Assembly: GCF_033949425.1 (NCBI RefSeq)
Contig: NZ_JAXAVX010000014.1
Location: 14,485-78,484 of the forward strand
DNA from: Patulibacter brassicae
Lineage (GTDB): Bacteria; Actinomycetota; Thermoleophilia; Solirubrobacterales; Solirubrobacteraceae
Direction: 5' to 3'
Length of the DNA: 64,000 nucleotides
The position numbers and the translations under genes are program-made. Below the pieces are notes generated by a model, which saw only the letters and a list, made by a program, of their open reading frames with translations, searched no databases and was not told the DNA's origin. Below, one piece after another: positions 6,953 through 14,505 of this stretch. Each line of letters begins with the position of its first letter. Position 1 is the stretch's first letter.

Positions 6953-8912
6953 GCGCGGCGAGCAGCCGCATCTCGACGCCCGCCCGCTCGTCGGGGTTCT
7001 CCGCCCCGCGCGCCGCCGCCGAGTCGGGGAAGATCCGGAAGCCCGTGTTCAGGATCCGGTCGCTGATCTTCGGCGCGACCGCGTAGAGCACCTCGCCCGC
7101 GGTCCCCAGCAGCGTGTCGACCCGCTTCGGGTGCCCGATGATCGCGCGGCCGACGAGGTCGGCCGCCTCCACCGGCGTGATCGTCGGCACGCGCTCGTAG
7201 AGCTTCGTCGGCGCGATCATCGGCGTGCGCACGAGCGGCATGTGGATCGTCGTGAAGGACACGCGCGCCCCGACGAGCTCCGCCGCCACGACGCGCGTCC
7301 ACGCGTCGAGCGCCGCCTTCGACGCGACGTAGGCGCTGAAGCGCGGGGGCCACGTCTGCGCGCCGATCGAGCTGATGTTCACGACGTGCCCGCCGCCGTG
7401 CTCGACCATGTGCGGCATGAGGCCCATGACGAGGCGGATCGCGCCGAAGTAGTTCAGCTGCATCGTCCGCTCGAAGTCGTGGAAGCGGTTGAGGCTGAGC
7501 TTCAGCGACCGGCGGATCGACCGCCCGGCGTTGTTCACGACGACGTCGATCCGGTGCTCGCGCGTGACCTGGCGGCACAGCTCGTCGATCGCGTCGAGGT
7601 CGTTCAGGTCGCAGGGATAGACGTAGGCGGTGCCGCCGTGCAGCTCGATCTGCCGCTTGAGCGCCTCGAGCTTCGACGCGGTTCGCGCGACGAGCAGCGG
7701 CGTGCCGCCCGCGAGGGCGATCTTCAGCGCCGTCGCCTCGCCGATCCCCGACGACGCGCCGGTGATGAGGACCGTCCGTCCGTGGACGGCGTCGCGCAGC
7801 GCGCGGTCCTCGTGGAGGTCCGGGTCGAGGTAGCGCTCCCAGAAGTCCCAGAGCGTCGCCGCGTACTCCCGCAGCCGCGGCACGACGATGCCGCTCCCGG
7901 CGAGGGCCTGTTCCGCGCGCCGGGCGTCGTAGACCGCGGGGAAGGAGAGGTGGGGGAGGACCTCGTCCGGGATCCCGGTCGGGGCGATCGCCGCGCGTCG
8001 CAGCGGGCCGAGGACCTCGCTGCGCACGAGCCGCCCGACGAGGCCCTCGTGGAGGTCGACCTTGCGCACGACCGGGGGACGCAGCACGAGCCGCGGCGCG
8101 CGGGCCGCCCGCGCGAACGCGTTGATCGCGTCGACGACCGGCTGGGGCCGCGGCGCGCAGAGGTGGAAGGCCTGCTGGTCGAGGCCCTCCGCGTGGGCGA
8201 TGTGGTCCATCGCGGCCGCGACGTAGTCGACGGGCACGAGGTTCGTGGCGCCGAGGTCGGGCGCCATCAGCGGCAGCGCGCCCGGCAGCTTGCGCAGCCG
8301 CTTGAGCAGCCCGAAGACGTAGTAGGGCCCGTCGACCTTGTCCATCTCGCCGGTCTCGGAGTGCCCGACGACGATCGACGGCCGGTAGATCCGCCACGGG
8401 ACGAGCGTCTCGCCGCGGGCGATCCGCTCAGCCTCGAACTTCGTGCGGTGGTACGGCGAGGGCAGCGACTGGCCCTCGTCGAACATGTCCTCGCGGAAGA
8501 CGCCGCCGTGGTCGCCGGCCACCGCGACCGACGAGACGTGGTGGAAGCAGCCGGCCTCCAGCACGTTGGCGAGCTCGACGGCGTGGCGGGTGCCGGCGAC
8601 GTTGAGCGCCTCGTTGCGCTCGTCGTCGGCGGTCATGTCGTAGATCGCCGCGAGGTGGAAGACGTGGTCGATCCGCCCGCGGTGCTCCTCGAGCCAGGCG
8701 GCGTCGACGCCCATCGACGGCGACTCGAGGTCGCCCACCACCGGCCGCACGCGCTCGGCGGCGTCGGCCGGCCAGCCGGCGACGAGCCGCTGGAGCTTCG
8801 GCAGCGACGCGTCGCGGACGACGACGTGCACGTCGCCCTCGCGCCGCTCCAGCAGGACGGCGACGAGATGCCGCCCGATGAACCCCGTCGCCCCGGTGAC
8901 CAGGTAGGCCAT
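6930..8912 (-). CDS. Two-module SDR protein, probable fatty acyl-CoA reductase
   Basis: The 660 residues contain two Rossmann modules. Residues 1-340 are an extended SDR: glycine motif VTGATGFIGRHLV, YHRTKFEAE (catalytic Tyr and Lys), and a specificity region like fatty acyl-CoA reductases. Residues 375-640 are a classical SDR: VLITGASSGIGEATA, NNAGRSIRRS, and YVASKAALDAW with the catalytic Tyr-x-x-x-Lys. This arrangement is known in mycobacterial AcrA1-type acyl-CoA reductases, which reduce fatty acyl-CoA to aldehyde and/or alcohol. Both active sites look intact. An AGGAG site lies about 9 nt before the ATG, and TAGCCT lies about 45 nt upstream, so this gene has a short leader. Confidence 0.85.
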   Translation of the reverse strand: MAYLVTGATGFIGRHLVAVLLERREGDVHVVVRDASLPKLQRLVAGWPADAAERVRPVVGDLESPSMGVDAAWLEEHRGRIDHVFHLAAIYDMTADDERNEALNVAGTRHAVELANVLEAGCFHHVSSVAVAGDHGGVFREDMFDEGQSLPSPYHRTKFEAERIARGETLVPWRIYRPSIVVGHSETGEMDKVDGPYYVFGLLKRLRKLPGALPLMAPDLGATNLVPVDYVAAAMDHIAHAEGLDQQAFHLCAPRPQPVVDAINAFARAARAPRLVLRPPVVRKVDLHEGLVGRLVRSEVLGPLRRAAIAPTGIPDEVLPHLSFPAVYDARRAEQALAGSGIVVPRLREYAATLWDFWERYLDPDLHEDRALRDAVHGRTVLITGASSGIGEATALKIALAGGTPLLVARTASKLEALKRQIELHGGTAYVYPCDLNDLDAIDELCRQVTREHRIDVVVNNAGRSIRRSLKLSLNRFHDFERTMQLNYFGAIRLVMGLMPHMVEHGGGHVVNISSIGAQTWPPRFSAYVASKAALDAWTRVVAAELVGARVSFTTIHMPLVRTPMIAPTKLYERVPTITPVEAADLVGRAIIGHPKRVDTLLGTAGEVLYAVAPKISDRILNTGFRIFPDSAAARGAENPDERAGVEMRLLAALTRGMHW

Positions 8913-9050
8913 GCGCTCGCTCCTCGTCTCGTGACCGTCGCCCGCGAGGGGTCGAGGCTACCTGGCGGGAGGCCGGATCTCGACCGCTGCGCGCCGACGT
9001 GACGGGGGCGTCACGACGGGGCCGGGACGACCTCCCCCGGGAACGCGAAC

Positions 9051-9069
9051 GAGCCGCGCGGGGCGGCTC
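9051..9069 (-). terminator. Hairpin after the small membrane-protein gene
   Basis: GAGCCGC (9051-9057) pairs with GCGGCTC (9063-9069) around a 5-nt loop, 43 nt beyond the stop of the minus-strand gene. No T-tract follows, as is usual at this GC content. Confidence 0.4.
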
Positions 9070-9111
9070 GTCGGGACGTCGTGGTCGCCGGGGCGCGACC
9101 GGCAGGGGGTG

Positions 9112-9390
9112 CTACCAGCCGAGGCGCTCGTCGCGCGTGGACTGCCGCGCCTTCTTCGCCGCGAGCTTCGCGTACTTGCGCTTGTCGAGCCGCCACTGCA
9201 GGAGGCTCATGACGAGGGCGAAGGCCGGAATGCCGACGATGACGGCGAACCCGAAGAGGGTCACCTGGAGGTCGTTGTTCTCGCCGATCGTGCCCTGGCC
9301 GCTGTCGATGCCGGCCATCGCGGTGCCGACGGACACGGTCAGGGTGGCGACGAGGGTGCTGACGAGCAGCGTCAGTCGGCGCAGGCGCAT
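9112..9390 (-). CDS. Small secreted or membrane protein of unknown function
   Basis: This 92-residue protein is not recognised. It has a typical signal peptide (basic RLRR, then hydrophobic LTLLVSTLVATLTVSVGTAMA, cleavage likely after AMA near residue 26). A single membrane helix follows (VTLFGFAVIVGIPAFALVMSLL, about residues 43-64). The C-terminal tail is strongly basic (LDKRKYAKLAAKKARQ), which would be cytosolic. If the signal peptide is cleaved, a short outside loop of about 16 residues remains. The ATG at 9390 is preferred over 9399 because the shared TATA element lies immediately upstream of 9399. The gene is divergent from the enoyl-CoA hydratase gene and may share its promoter region. 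Confidence 0.7.
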   Translation of the reverse strand: MRLRRLTLLVSTLVATLTVSVGTAMAGIDSGQGTIGENNDLQVTLFGFAVIVGIPAFALVMSLLQWRLDKRKYAKLAAKKARQSTRDERLGW

Positions 9391-9399
9391 GGGCGGCAT

Positions 9400-9409
9400 C
9401 GTATAGAAC
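9400..9409. promoter_or_regulatory. Bidirectional TATA-type promoter element
   Basis: The sequence CGTATAGAAC reads TATAGA on the plus strand (9402-9407), 12 nt before the ATG at 9420. On the minus strand it reads TATACG, about 10 nt before the ATG at 9390. One near-symmetric TATA core could therefore serve both divergent genes with leaderless transcripts. Confidence 0.5.
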
Positions 9410-9419
9410 CCGCCGGGCG

Positions 9420-10148
9420 ATGAACGGTCTCCTCCGCACCCGCACCGACGACGGGATCGAGCTCCTGCGGCTCGATCGCCCGCAGGTGCGCAACGCCCTC
9501 GACACCGCGACGCTCGACGCGCTGCTGGTCGCCTTCGGCGAGCTCGTCGCCGATCGCGACCTGCGGGCCCTCGTCGTGTCCACGACCGACCCCGTCGCGC
9601 TCTGCGCCGGCGCCGACGTGGGCGAGCGGCTGGATCGGGTCGGGGGCATCGCGCGGATGGAGCGGTTCGCCGGGCTCTACGCCGCGCTCACCGACGTCCC
9701 CGTCCCGACGATCGCCGTCTGCGTCGGCAACGTCGTCGGTGCGGGCGCGGAGCTCGCCGCCGCCTGCGACCTGCGGGTCGCCGGGGACAACCTGAAGCTC
9801 GCGTGGGCGGGCGCGAAGCTCGGCGTGCCCGTCGGGCCGGCGCGGCTCGTCCCGCTCGTCGGGCTCGCCCGCGCGAAGGAGCTCGTCTACACCGGGCGCG
9901 TCGTCGGCGCCGAGGAGGCCGCGCGGATCGGCCTCGCCGAGCGCGTCGTCCCCGCGGCCGAGGCCGAGCGGGCCGCGGTCGAGCTGGCGAGCGAGATCGC
10001 CCGCCGTCCGCCCGAGGGCCTGCGACGGCTGAAGGCGATGTTCCGCGACGGCGAGGACCTCGTCGGCCGCACCGCGCGCGAGAACGCGATCCTCCTGGAC
10101 TGGCAGCGCCACGGGTCGGGCCTGCCGCAGGGGCGCGACCGCGCCTGA
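9420..10148 (+). CDS. Enoyl-CoA hydratase/isomerase family protein
   Basis: This 242-residue crotonase-fold protein probably hydrates or isomerises enoyl-CoA thioesters. Seen in order: RPQVRNALDTATLDALL (start of the fold), the oxyanion-hole segment LCAGADVGERL, VGNVVGAGAELAAACDLRVAG with the second oxyanion glycine, and KLGVPVGPARLVPLVGLARAKELVYTGR. The position usually holding the first catalytic Glu is occupied by VVGAGAELAAACD, so a Glu is present one turn on. The second position lies in GVPVGPARLV, where many hydratases have a Glu, so the exact reaction is open. The stop codon sits inside a 46-bp perfect palindrome. Confidence 0.85.
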   Translation: MNGLLRTRTDDGIELLRLDRPQVRNALDTATLDALLVAFGELVADRDLRALVVSTTDPVALCAGADVGERLDRVGGIARMERFAGLYAALTDVPVPTIAVCVGNVVGAGAELAAACDLRVAGDNLKLAWAGAKLGVPVGPARLVPLVGLARAKELVYTGRVVGAEEAARIGLAERVVPAAEAERAAVELASEIARRPPEGLRRLKAMFRDGEDLVGRTARENAILLDWQRHGSGLPQGRDRA

Positions 10149-10179
10149 CGCGCTCCGGAGCGCGTCAGGCGCGGTCGCG
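10134..10179. terminator. 46-bp perfect palindrome between convergent genes
   Basis: Bases 10134-10156 are the exact reverse complement of 10157-10179, with no unpaired centre. The palindrome includes the stop codon of the enoyl-CoA hydratase gene and ends 13 nt before the stop of the convergent acetyltransferase gene. It most likely acts as a bidirectional terminator. Confidence 0.7.
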
Positions 10180-10191
10180 GCCCGGACCGGG

Positions 10192-10992
10192 TCAGTCCCC
10201 GGCGCGCACCGCGCTGACGGCGGGTCCGACGGGCACGAAGCCGAGCCGGCGGTACCAGCGCGCGGCCGGCGAGCCGGGGTCGCTGAGGAGCCCGACGGCG
10301 CCGACGCCGCGATCACGGGCGATCGCGGCCGCCGCGCCGACGATCGCGGTGCCGACCCCGGCGCGGCGGTGGTCGGGATGGGTCAGGACGTCGTCGAGCT
10401 CGACGTGCAGGCGCGCGAGGTGCAGGACCGCGGCCCCGACCGGCGTGCCCGCGCCGTCGCGAGCGAGGAGGTGCAGGGTCTGCGGGTCGCCTCCCGGCGA
10501 CCACTGCGCAGCGACCTCCGTCCGCTCCGGCTCGGGCAGGTCGGCGCTGCCGGCGTGCCGGAGCCCGCGGGCCGCCTCGGGGTCCTCGACGGCGACCGCG
10601 ACGCCCGGAGGCGCGGCGGCCTCGTCGGCGAGCGTCGCCGGATCGGCCACGAGGACCTCGAGCGCGGCCACCACGAGACCGGCGCGCGCGAGGGCGGGCG
10701 CGAGGGCGGGCACGTCGCCGTCGGCGCGCACGTCGACGGCGACGTGCGACAGACCGCGGCGGCGGTGGTGCTCCAGCACGTCGGCGACGACGGCGTCCGG
10801 TGCCATCCCGCCGGCGCCCGGGACGATCTGGGCGCGGTTCAGGGCCCAGACCCGCGACAGCGCGGGCGCATGGAGCATCCAGCCCCACGGCGTCCGCTCG
10901 ACGGCGGGGGCGCGCTTGCGCACGGCGGCGGCCGCATGGCCCACGAGCAGCTGCCGCCACCGCTCGTCGCTGCGCTCGCCGACGGGTCGCAC
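10192..10992 (-). CDS. GNAT-family N-acetyltransferase
   Basis: The 266 residues contain a C-terminal acetyltransferase core. LDDVLTHPDHRRAGVGTAIVGAAAAIARDRG holds the acetyl-CoA-binding R-R-A-G-V-G-T motif near residues 205-215. It is followed by the typical GLLSDPGSPAARWYRRLGFVPVG. The N-terminal half (residues 1-130) resembles a degenerate second GNAT domain, as in many actinobacterial two-domain members. GTG 10992 is chosen over GTG 11001 because TACCGT (minus strand, 11005-11000) ends 7 nt upstream of it. The substrate is not predictable. Confidence 0.8.
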   Translation of the reverse strand: MRPVGERSDERWRQLLVGHAAAAVRKRAPAVERTPWGWMLHAPALSRVWALNRAQIVPGAGGMAPDAVVADVLEHHRRRGLSHVAVDVRADGDVPALAPALARAGLVVAALEVLVADPATLADEAAAPPGVAVAVEDPEAARGLRHAGSADLPEPERTEVAAQWSPGGDPQTLHLLARDGAGTPVGAAVLHLARLHVELDDVLTHPDHRRAGVGTAIVGAAAAIARDRGVGAVGLLSDPGSPAARWYRRLGFVPVGPAVSAVRAGD

Positions 10993-10999
10993 GACCGCC

Positions 11000-11057
11000 A
11001 CGGTACCCGCGCTCCGCCTGCGGGCGACGCGGGACGGCGGACGCGGGGCGGTAGCGT
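11000..11057. promoter_or_regulatory. Divergent leaderless-type promoters
   Basis: On the minus strand TACCGT (11005-11000) ends 7 nt before GTG 10992. On the plus strand TAGCGT (11052-11057) ends 6 nt before ATG 11064. Neither gene has a Shine-Dalgarno site. Confidence 0.55.
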
Positions 11058-11063
11058 CTCGGC

Positions 11064-11735
11064 ATGGACATCGCCGTCGCCGGAGCCCACGGCCAGATCG
11101 CGCGTCGCCTCGTCCGCCTGCTCGCCGAGCGCGGCGACGTCGTCCGCGGCCTCATCCGCAACCCGGCGCACGCCGCCGACGTGCGCGCCGACGGCGGCCA
11201 GCCGGCGGTCTGCGACCTCGAGCGCTCGACGGTCGAGGAGGTCGCGCTGACGATCGAGGGCGCCGACGCGGTCGTGTTCGCCGCCGGGGCCGGGCCGGGC
11301 AGCGGCGTGGAGCGCAAGGCGACGATGGATCGCGACGGGGCGCTGCTGCTGCTCGAGGCCGCGATCGCGGCGCGGGTGCCCGAGTACGTGATGATCAGCG
11401 CGATGGGGACGGAGGAGCCGCCCGAGGGCGACGACGTCTTCAGCGTCTACCTGCGGGCCAAGGCCGACGCCGACCGCGGTCTGATGGAGAGCGATCGGCG
11501 CTGGACGATCGTGCGCCCCGGCGGGCTGACCGACGAGCCCGGGACCGGCCGCGTCGCCCTGGCGCGGCACCTGCCGCGAGGCGAGGTCCCGCGCGACGAC
11601 GTCGCGGCGGTGACCGCCGCGATCCTCCACGACCACCGCACCGACGGCCGGATCTTCACCCTCACCGCGGGCGATCGGCCGATCGCCGACGCGCTCGAGG
11701 CGGCGATCACCGCCGACCCCCGCGACGATGGCTGA
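11064..11735 (+). CDS. NAD(P)-binding atypical SDR protein
   Basis: This 223-residue protein has a Rossmann N-terminus (IAVAGAHGQIARRLVRLLAERG) with the atypical glycine pattern G-x-x-G-x-x of the NmrA/BVR-B-like group. The domain continues with AVVFAAGAGPGSGVERKATMD and ends with TIVRPGGLTDEPGTGRV, a hallmark of atypical SDRs. Several of these act as NAD(P)H-dependent reductases of flavins or quinones, or as redox sensors, so the role is unassigned. The classical catalytic Tyr-x-x-x-Lys appears only as YLRAKADAD. It overlaps the next gene by 8 nt, so the two are co-expressed. Confidence 0.82.
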   Translation: MDIAVAGAHGQIARRLVRLLAERGDVVRGLIRNPAHAADVRADGGQPAVCDLERSTVEEVALTIEGADAVVFAAGAGPGSGVERKATMDRDGALLLLEAAIAARVPEYVMISAMGTEEPPEGDDVFSVYLRAKADADRGLMESDRRWTIVRPGGLTDEPGTGRVALARHLPRGEVPRDDVAAVTAAILHDHRTDGRIFTLTAGDRPIADALEAAITADPRDDG

Positions 11736-12486
11736 GCCCGGGCGCGCCACCATCGATCACGTCGGCCTGCGCGTCAGCGAGCTCGACGCCGCGCTGGCGG
11801 GCTACGAGGCGGTGGCGGTCGCGCTGGGGCACGCCCCGTTCACCGGCGACGACGCGTTCCGCTGGATCGAGGAGCTGACGCTCTCGCCGGTCGACGACGC
11901 GCACCCGGCCACGACCGGGGCGCACGTCGGCCTCGGTGCCGCCTCGCGGGAGGCGGTCGACGCGGCGTGGGAGGCGGGTCGCGCGGCGGGGCTGCAGGAC
12001 GACGGCCCCCCGGGGGAGCGCGACTACGTCCCCGGCTACTACGGCGCGTTCCTGCGCGACGCCGACGGCAACAGCCTCGAGGCGGTCCACCACGAGGCGG
12101 TCCGCCCGCCGCGGGCCGGCGTCGTCGATCACGTCTGGGTCCGGGTGGCCGACCTCGCGAGGACGCGCGTGCCCTGGGCGGCCGCCGCGGCGGCGGTCGG
12201 CGCCGCGCTGGACGACCGGCCCGGCCGGCTGCGGCTGTGGCGCGGCCCGGGCAGCGGATCGGTCCACGCCGTCCGCGGCACGCCGACGCGCGGCCTGCAC
12301 TTCGCGCTGACCGCGGCGGATCGGGCGACGGTGGACCGCTTCCACGCGGCGACGACCGCCGCCGGCGCGACGGACGACGGGGCGCCCGGCCTGCGACCCG
12401 TCTACCACCCCGGGTACTACGGGGCTTTCGTGCGCGATCCGGACGGCACGAGCCTCGAGGCCGTGCACCACGCCCCGCGCGCCTGA
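11728..12486 (+). CDS. Tandem-duplicated VOC (glyoxalase-fold) protein
   Basis: The 252 residues are two copies of the vicinal-oxygen-chelate module. Copy one starts ATIDHVGLRVSELDAALAGY and ends GYYGAFLRDADGNSLEAVHH. Copy two starts GVVDHVWVRVADLARTRV and ends GYYGAFVRDPDGTSLEAVHH. Each copy has the metal-ligand His near its start (DHVGL and DHVWV) and the Glu near its end (SLEAV), so both sites could bind metal. VOC proteins include glyoxalases, dioxygenases and antibiotic-resistance proteins, so the reaction is not assignable. The gene overlaps the upstream SDR gene. Confidence 0.85.
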   Translation: MAEPGRATIDHVGLRVSELDAALAGYEAVAVALGHAPFTGDDAFRWIEELTLSPVDDAHPATTGAHVGLGAASREAVDAAWEAGRAAGLQDDGPPGERDYVPGYYGAFLRDADGNSLEAVHHEAVRPPRAGVVDHVWVRVADLARTRVPWAAAAAAVGAALDDRPGRLRLWRGPGSGSVHAVRGTPTRGLHFALTAADRATVDRFHAATTAAGATDDGAPGLRPVYHPGYYGAFVRDPDGTSLEAVHHAPRA

Positions 12487-12562
12487 CCGGCGTCCGCGGG
12501 GACGCCTCGGGAGTCCGTCGAGGGATCCGGGATCGCCGACCCCGGGATCGACGGACCCGCGC

Positions 12563-13177
12563 TCAGCGCGCGCTCGTCGCGCCCGTCCGGGACGGCCGCG
12601 TGTCGAGCAGGTAGGCGGCGAGGACGCCGCCGATCGCCCCGAAGAGGTGCGCCTGCCACGAGACGCCGTCGCGGGGCACGAGGCTCAGCAGCAGGGATCC
12701 GCCCCAGACGACGCCGACGACGACGCCGACCACGATCTGCAGCAGGCGCCGGCTGAAGATGCCGCGCGCGAGCAGGTAGGTCGCGTACCCCAGCACGATC
12801 CCGCTGGCGCCGACGGTGATCGAGTTGTCCGGGGCGGTGAGCCACGTGCCGACGCCGGCCACGAGGCCGACGATCACCGTCACGAGCACGACCCGGGCCG
12901 CGCCGGACAGCGCGATCACGCCGCCCATGATGAGGAACGGGAACGTGTTGCCGATGAGGTGCCCGAAGCTGCCGTGCAGGAACGGGCTGAAGAGGATCCC
13001 GTCCAGTCCGTCGACGGCGCGCGGCCGGATCCCGAACCGGTCGAGGTCGTCGCCCGTGGCCTGGTCGATGATCTCGACGAGCCACATCAACGCGGACATC
13101 GCGCCGACGATCAGGAGGCCGGTCTGGCGATCGTCGCGCTTGGAGGGCGCCTGCTGGGGGCCGCCGGTCGTGCTCAT
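12563..13177 (-). CDS. Rhomboid-family intramembrane serine protease
   Basis: This 204-residue membrane protein has six predicted membrane helices. The rhomboid pattern is HGSFGHLIGNTFPFLIMGG (helix 2 with the conserved H and N), the catalytic serine in VGASGIVLGYATYLL (G-x-S-G), and the catalytic His in SWQAHLFGAIGGVLAAYLL. Rhomboids cut membrane-spanning substrates within the bilayer; the substrate here is unknown. The N-terminus is a polar cytosolic stretch of about 20 residues. The ATG at 13177 places the start just before the first hydrophobic helix. Confidence 0.9.
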   Translation of the reverse strand: MSTTGGPQQAPSKRDDRQTGLLIVGAMSALMWLVEIIDQATGDDLDRFGIRPRAVDGLDGILFSPFLHGSFGHLIGNTFPFLIMGGVIALSGAARVVLVTVIVGLVAGVGTWLTAPDNSITVGASGIVLGYATYLLARGIFSRRLLQIVVGVVVGVVWGGSLLLSLVPRDGVSWQAHLFGAIGGVLAAYLLDTRPSRTGATSAR

Positions 13178-13251
13178 CGCCGCCGATCGTCGCGCATCGA
13201 GCGGCGGGGCGCCACCGGGAACCGTCGCGCGGACGCCGAGGCGGGCCCCGC

Positions 13252-14367
13252 TCAGCGGCCGACGGTCGTGGCGACGATCTCCTGCATGACCTCGCGCAGG
13301 TCGTGGTTCGTGTCGTGCACGAGGATCTGGCGGTCGGCGCCGGTGCCGCGGGCCAGGATGTCCGAGATGCCCTCCAGGGCGTCCTCGGAGCCGAGCTCCT
13401 GGGCGTGCTCGCGCAGCCGGTCCAGCAGCCGCTGGGCGAGCTCCTTCGTCGCCACGCGATCGGACGAGGGCAGGTCGACGAGCTCGCCCTCCATGCCGTG
13501 GATCGCCGCGAGGTACTTGTTCTCGTCGAGGATCTGCCACGGGTAGTCGCCGAGCTGCGCATCCGCCTCGTAGTGCGCCGCCAGCTCGTGGACCATCGCC
13601 TGGATCAGCGCCGCGAGCGCCACGGTGTGCTCGACGCGCGTCTGCCCGTCGCAGACGCGGACCTCGACCGTGCCGAGCTTCGGCTGCGGCCGGACGTCGT
13701 GCCAGACGTAGGTCGGGTCGCTCATCACGCCGGACCGCATGAGGAACTCGACGTCCTGCTCGTACCGGTCCCAGCTGCCGTAGGCCTGGGGCACGCCGAT
13801 CCGCGGGAACGCCCGGAAGACCGGGGTCCGGCTCGACATGAGGCCGGTGCGGTCACCCCGCCAGAACGGCGAGTTCGCGCTGAGCGCCAGGAGGATCGGC
13901 AGGTGGACCCGCATCCCGTCGACGACGTGGATCGCGACGTCCGGGTCGTCGATGCCGACGTGCACGTGGAGGCCGAACAGGAGCTCCTGGCGGGCGACGA
14001 AGCGCAGCTCGCGGACGAGGTCGCGGTAGCGGTCGCGGGCGGCGATCCGCTGGTCCTCCCAGAGCGCGAACGGGTGGGTCCCCGCCGAGCCGATCGTCAG
14101 GCCGTGCTCGCCCGCGACGCTCGCGACGTGGCTGCGCAGGGTCCGCAGCTGGGCGGCCGCGTCCGTCGTGGTCGCGCAGGGCTCGGTGGCGATCTCCAGC
14201 ACCGACTCCATGAGCTCGGGCTTGACCTCGCCGACGGGCGCCTCGCCGAGGAGGCGCTCGATGGCGTTGACCAGCCCGTAGCCGTCGGGGTCGACGATCA
14301 TGAGCTCCTCCTCGATGCCGATCGAGAAGGGCGTGCGTCCCTCGGCCGCGCGGAAGGCGTGCTCCAT
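13252..14367 (-). CDS. ybdK: Carboxylate-amine ligase (YbdK/GCS2 family)
   Basis: This 371-residue enzyme belongs to the glutamate-cysteine ligase type 2 family, which joins glutamate to an amine or cysteine with ATP. The start FSIGIEEELMIVDPDG carries the conserved E-E-E metal-binding motif. Later come LFGLHVHVGIDD, LSANSPFWRGDRTGLMSSR, and LGTVEVRVCDGQT with the conserved E-V-R. YbdK proteins have weak gamma-glutamylcysteine ligase activity in vitro, and the natural substrate is often unknown. ATG 14367 is preferred over GTG 14385 because CAGCCT (minus strand, 14381-14376) ends 8 nt upstream. Confidence 0.88.
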   Translation of the reverse strand: MEHAFRAAEGRTPFSIGIEEELMIVDPDGYGLVNAIERLLGEAPVGEVKPELMESVLEIATEPCATTTDAAAQLRTLRSHVASVAGEHGLTIGSAGTHPFALWEDQRIAARDRYRDLVRELRFVARQELLFGLHVHVGIDDPDVAIHVVDGMRVHLPILLALSANSPFWRGDRTGLMSSRTPVFRAFPRIGVPQAYGSWDRYEQDVEFLMRSGVMSDPTYVWHDVRPQPKLGTVEVRVCDGQTRVEHTVALAALIQAMVHELAAHYEADAQLGDYPWQILDENKYLAAIHGMEGELVDLPSSDRVATKELAQRLLDRLREHAQELGSEDALEGISDILARGTGADRQILVHDTNHDLREVMQEIVATTVGR

Positions 14368-14505
14368 GCGGCGGAAGGCTGCCACACCGGGCCGTCGCCT
14401 CCAGGGTGATGGCGCACGTCCCCGCCGGGTCGGGGGCGGACACGGCGGTTGCCGCAGCCGTCCCGGCGGCCGTGCGGACGGGCCGCTCCTCGCCCGTCCG
14501 CCCGA

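Noticed and set aside
9810..11880. Long plus-strand frame covering the hydratase end and two following genes
   Set aside because: Arg/Ala-rich shadow; overlaps well-supported genes in other frames.
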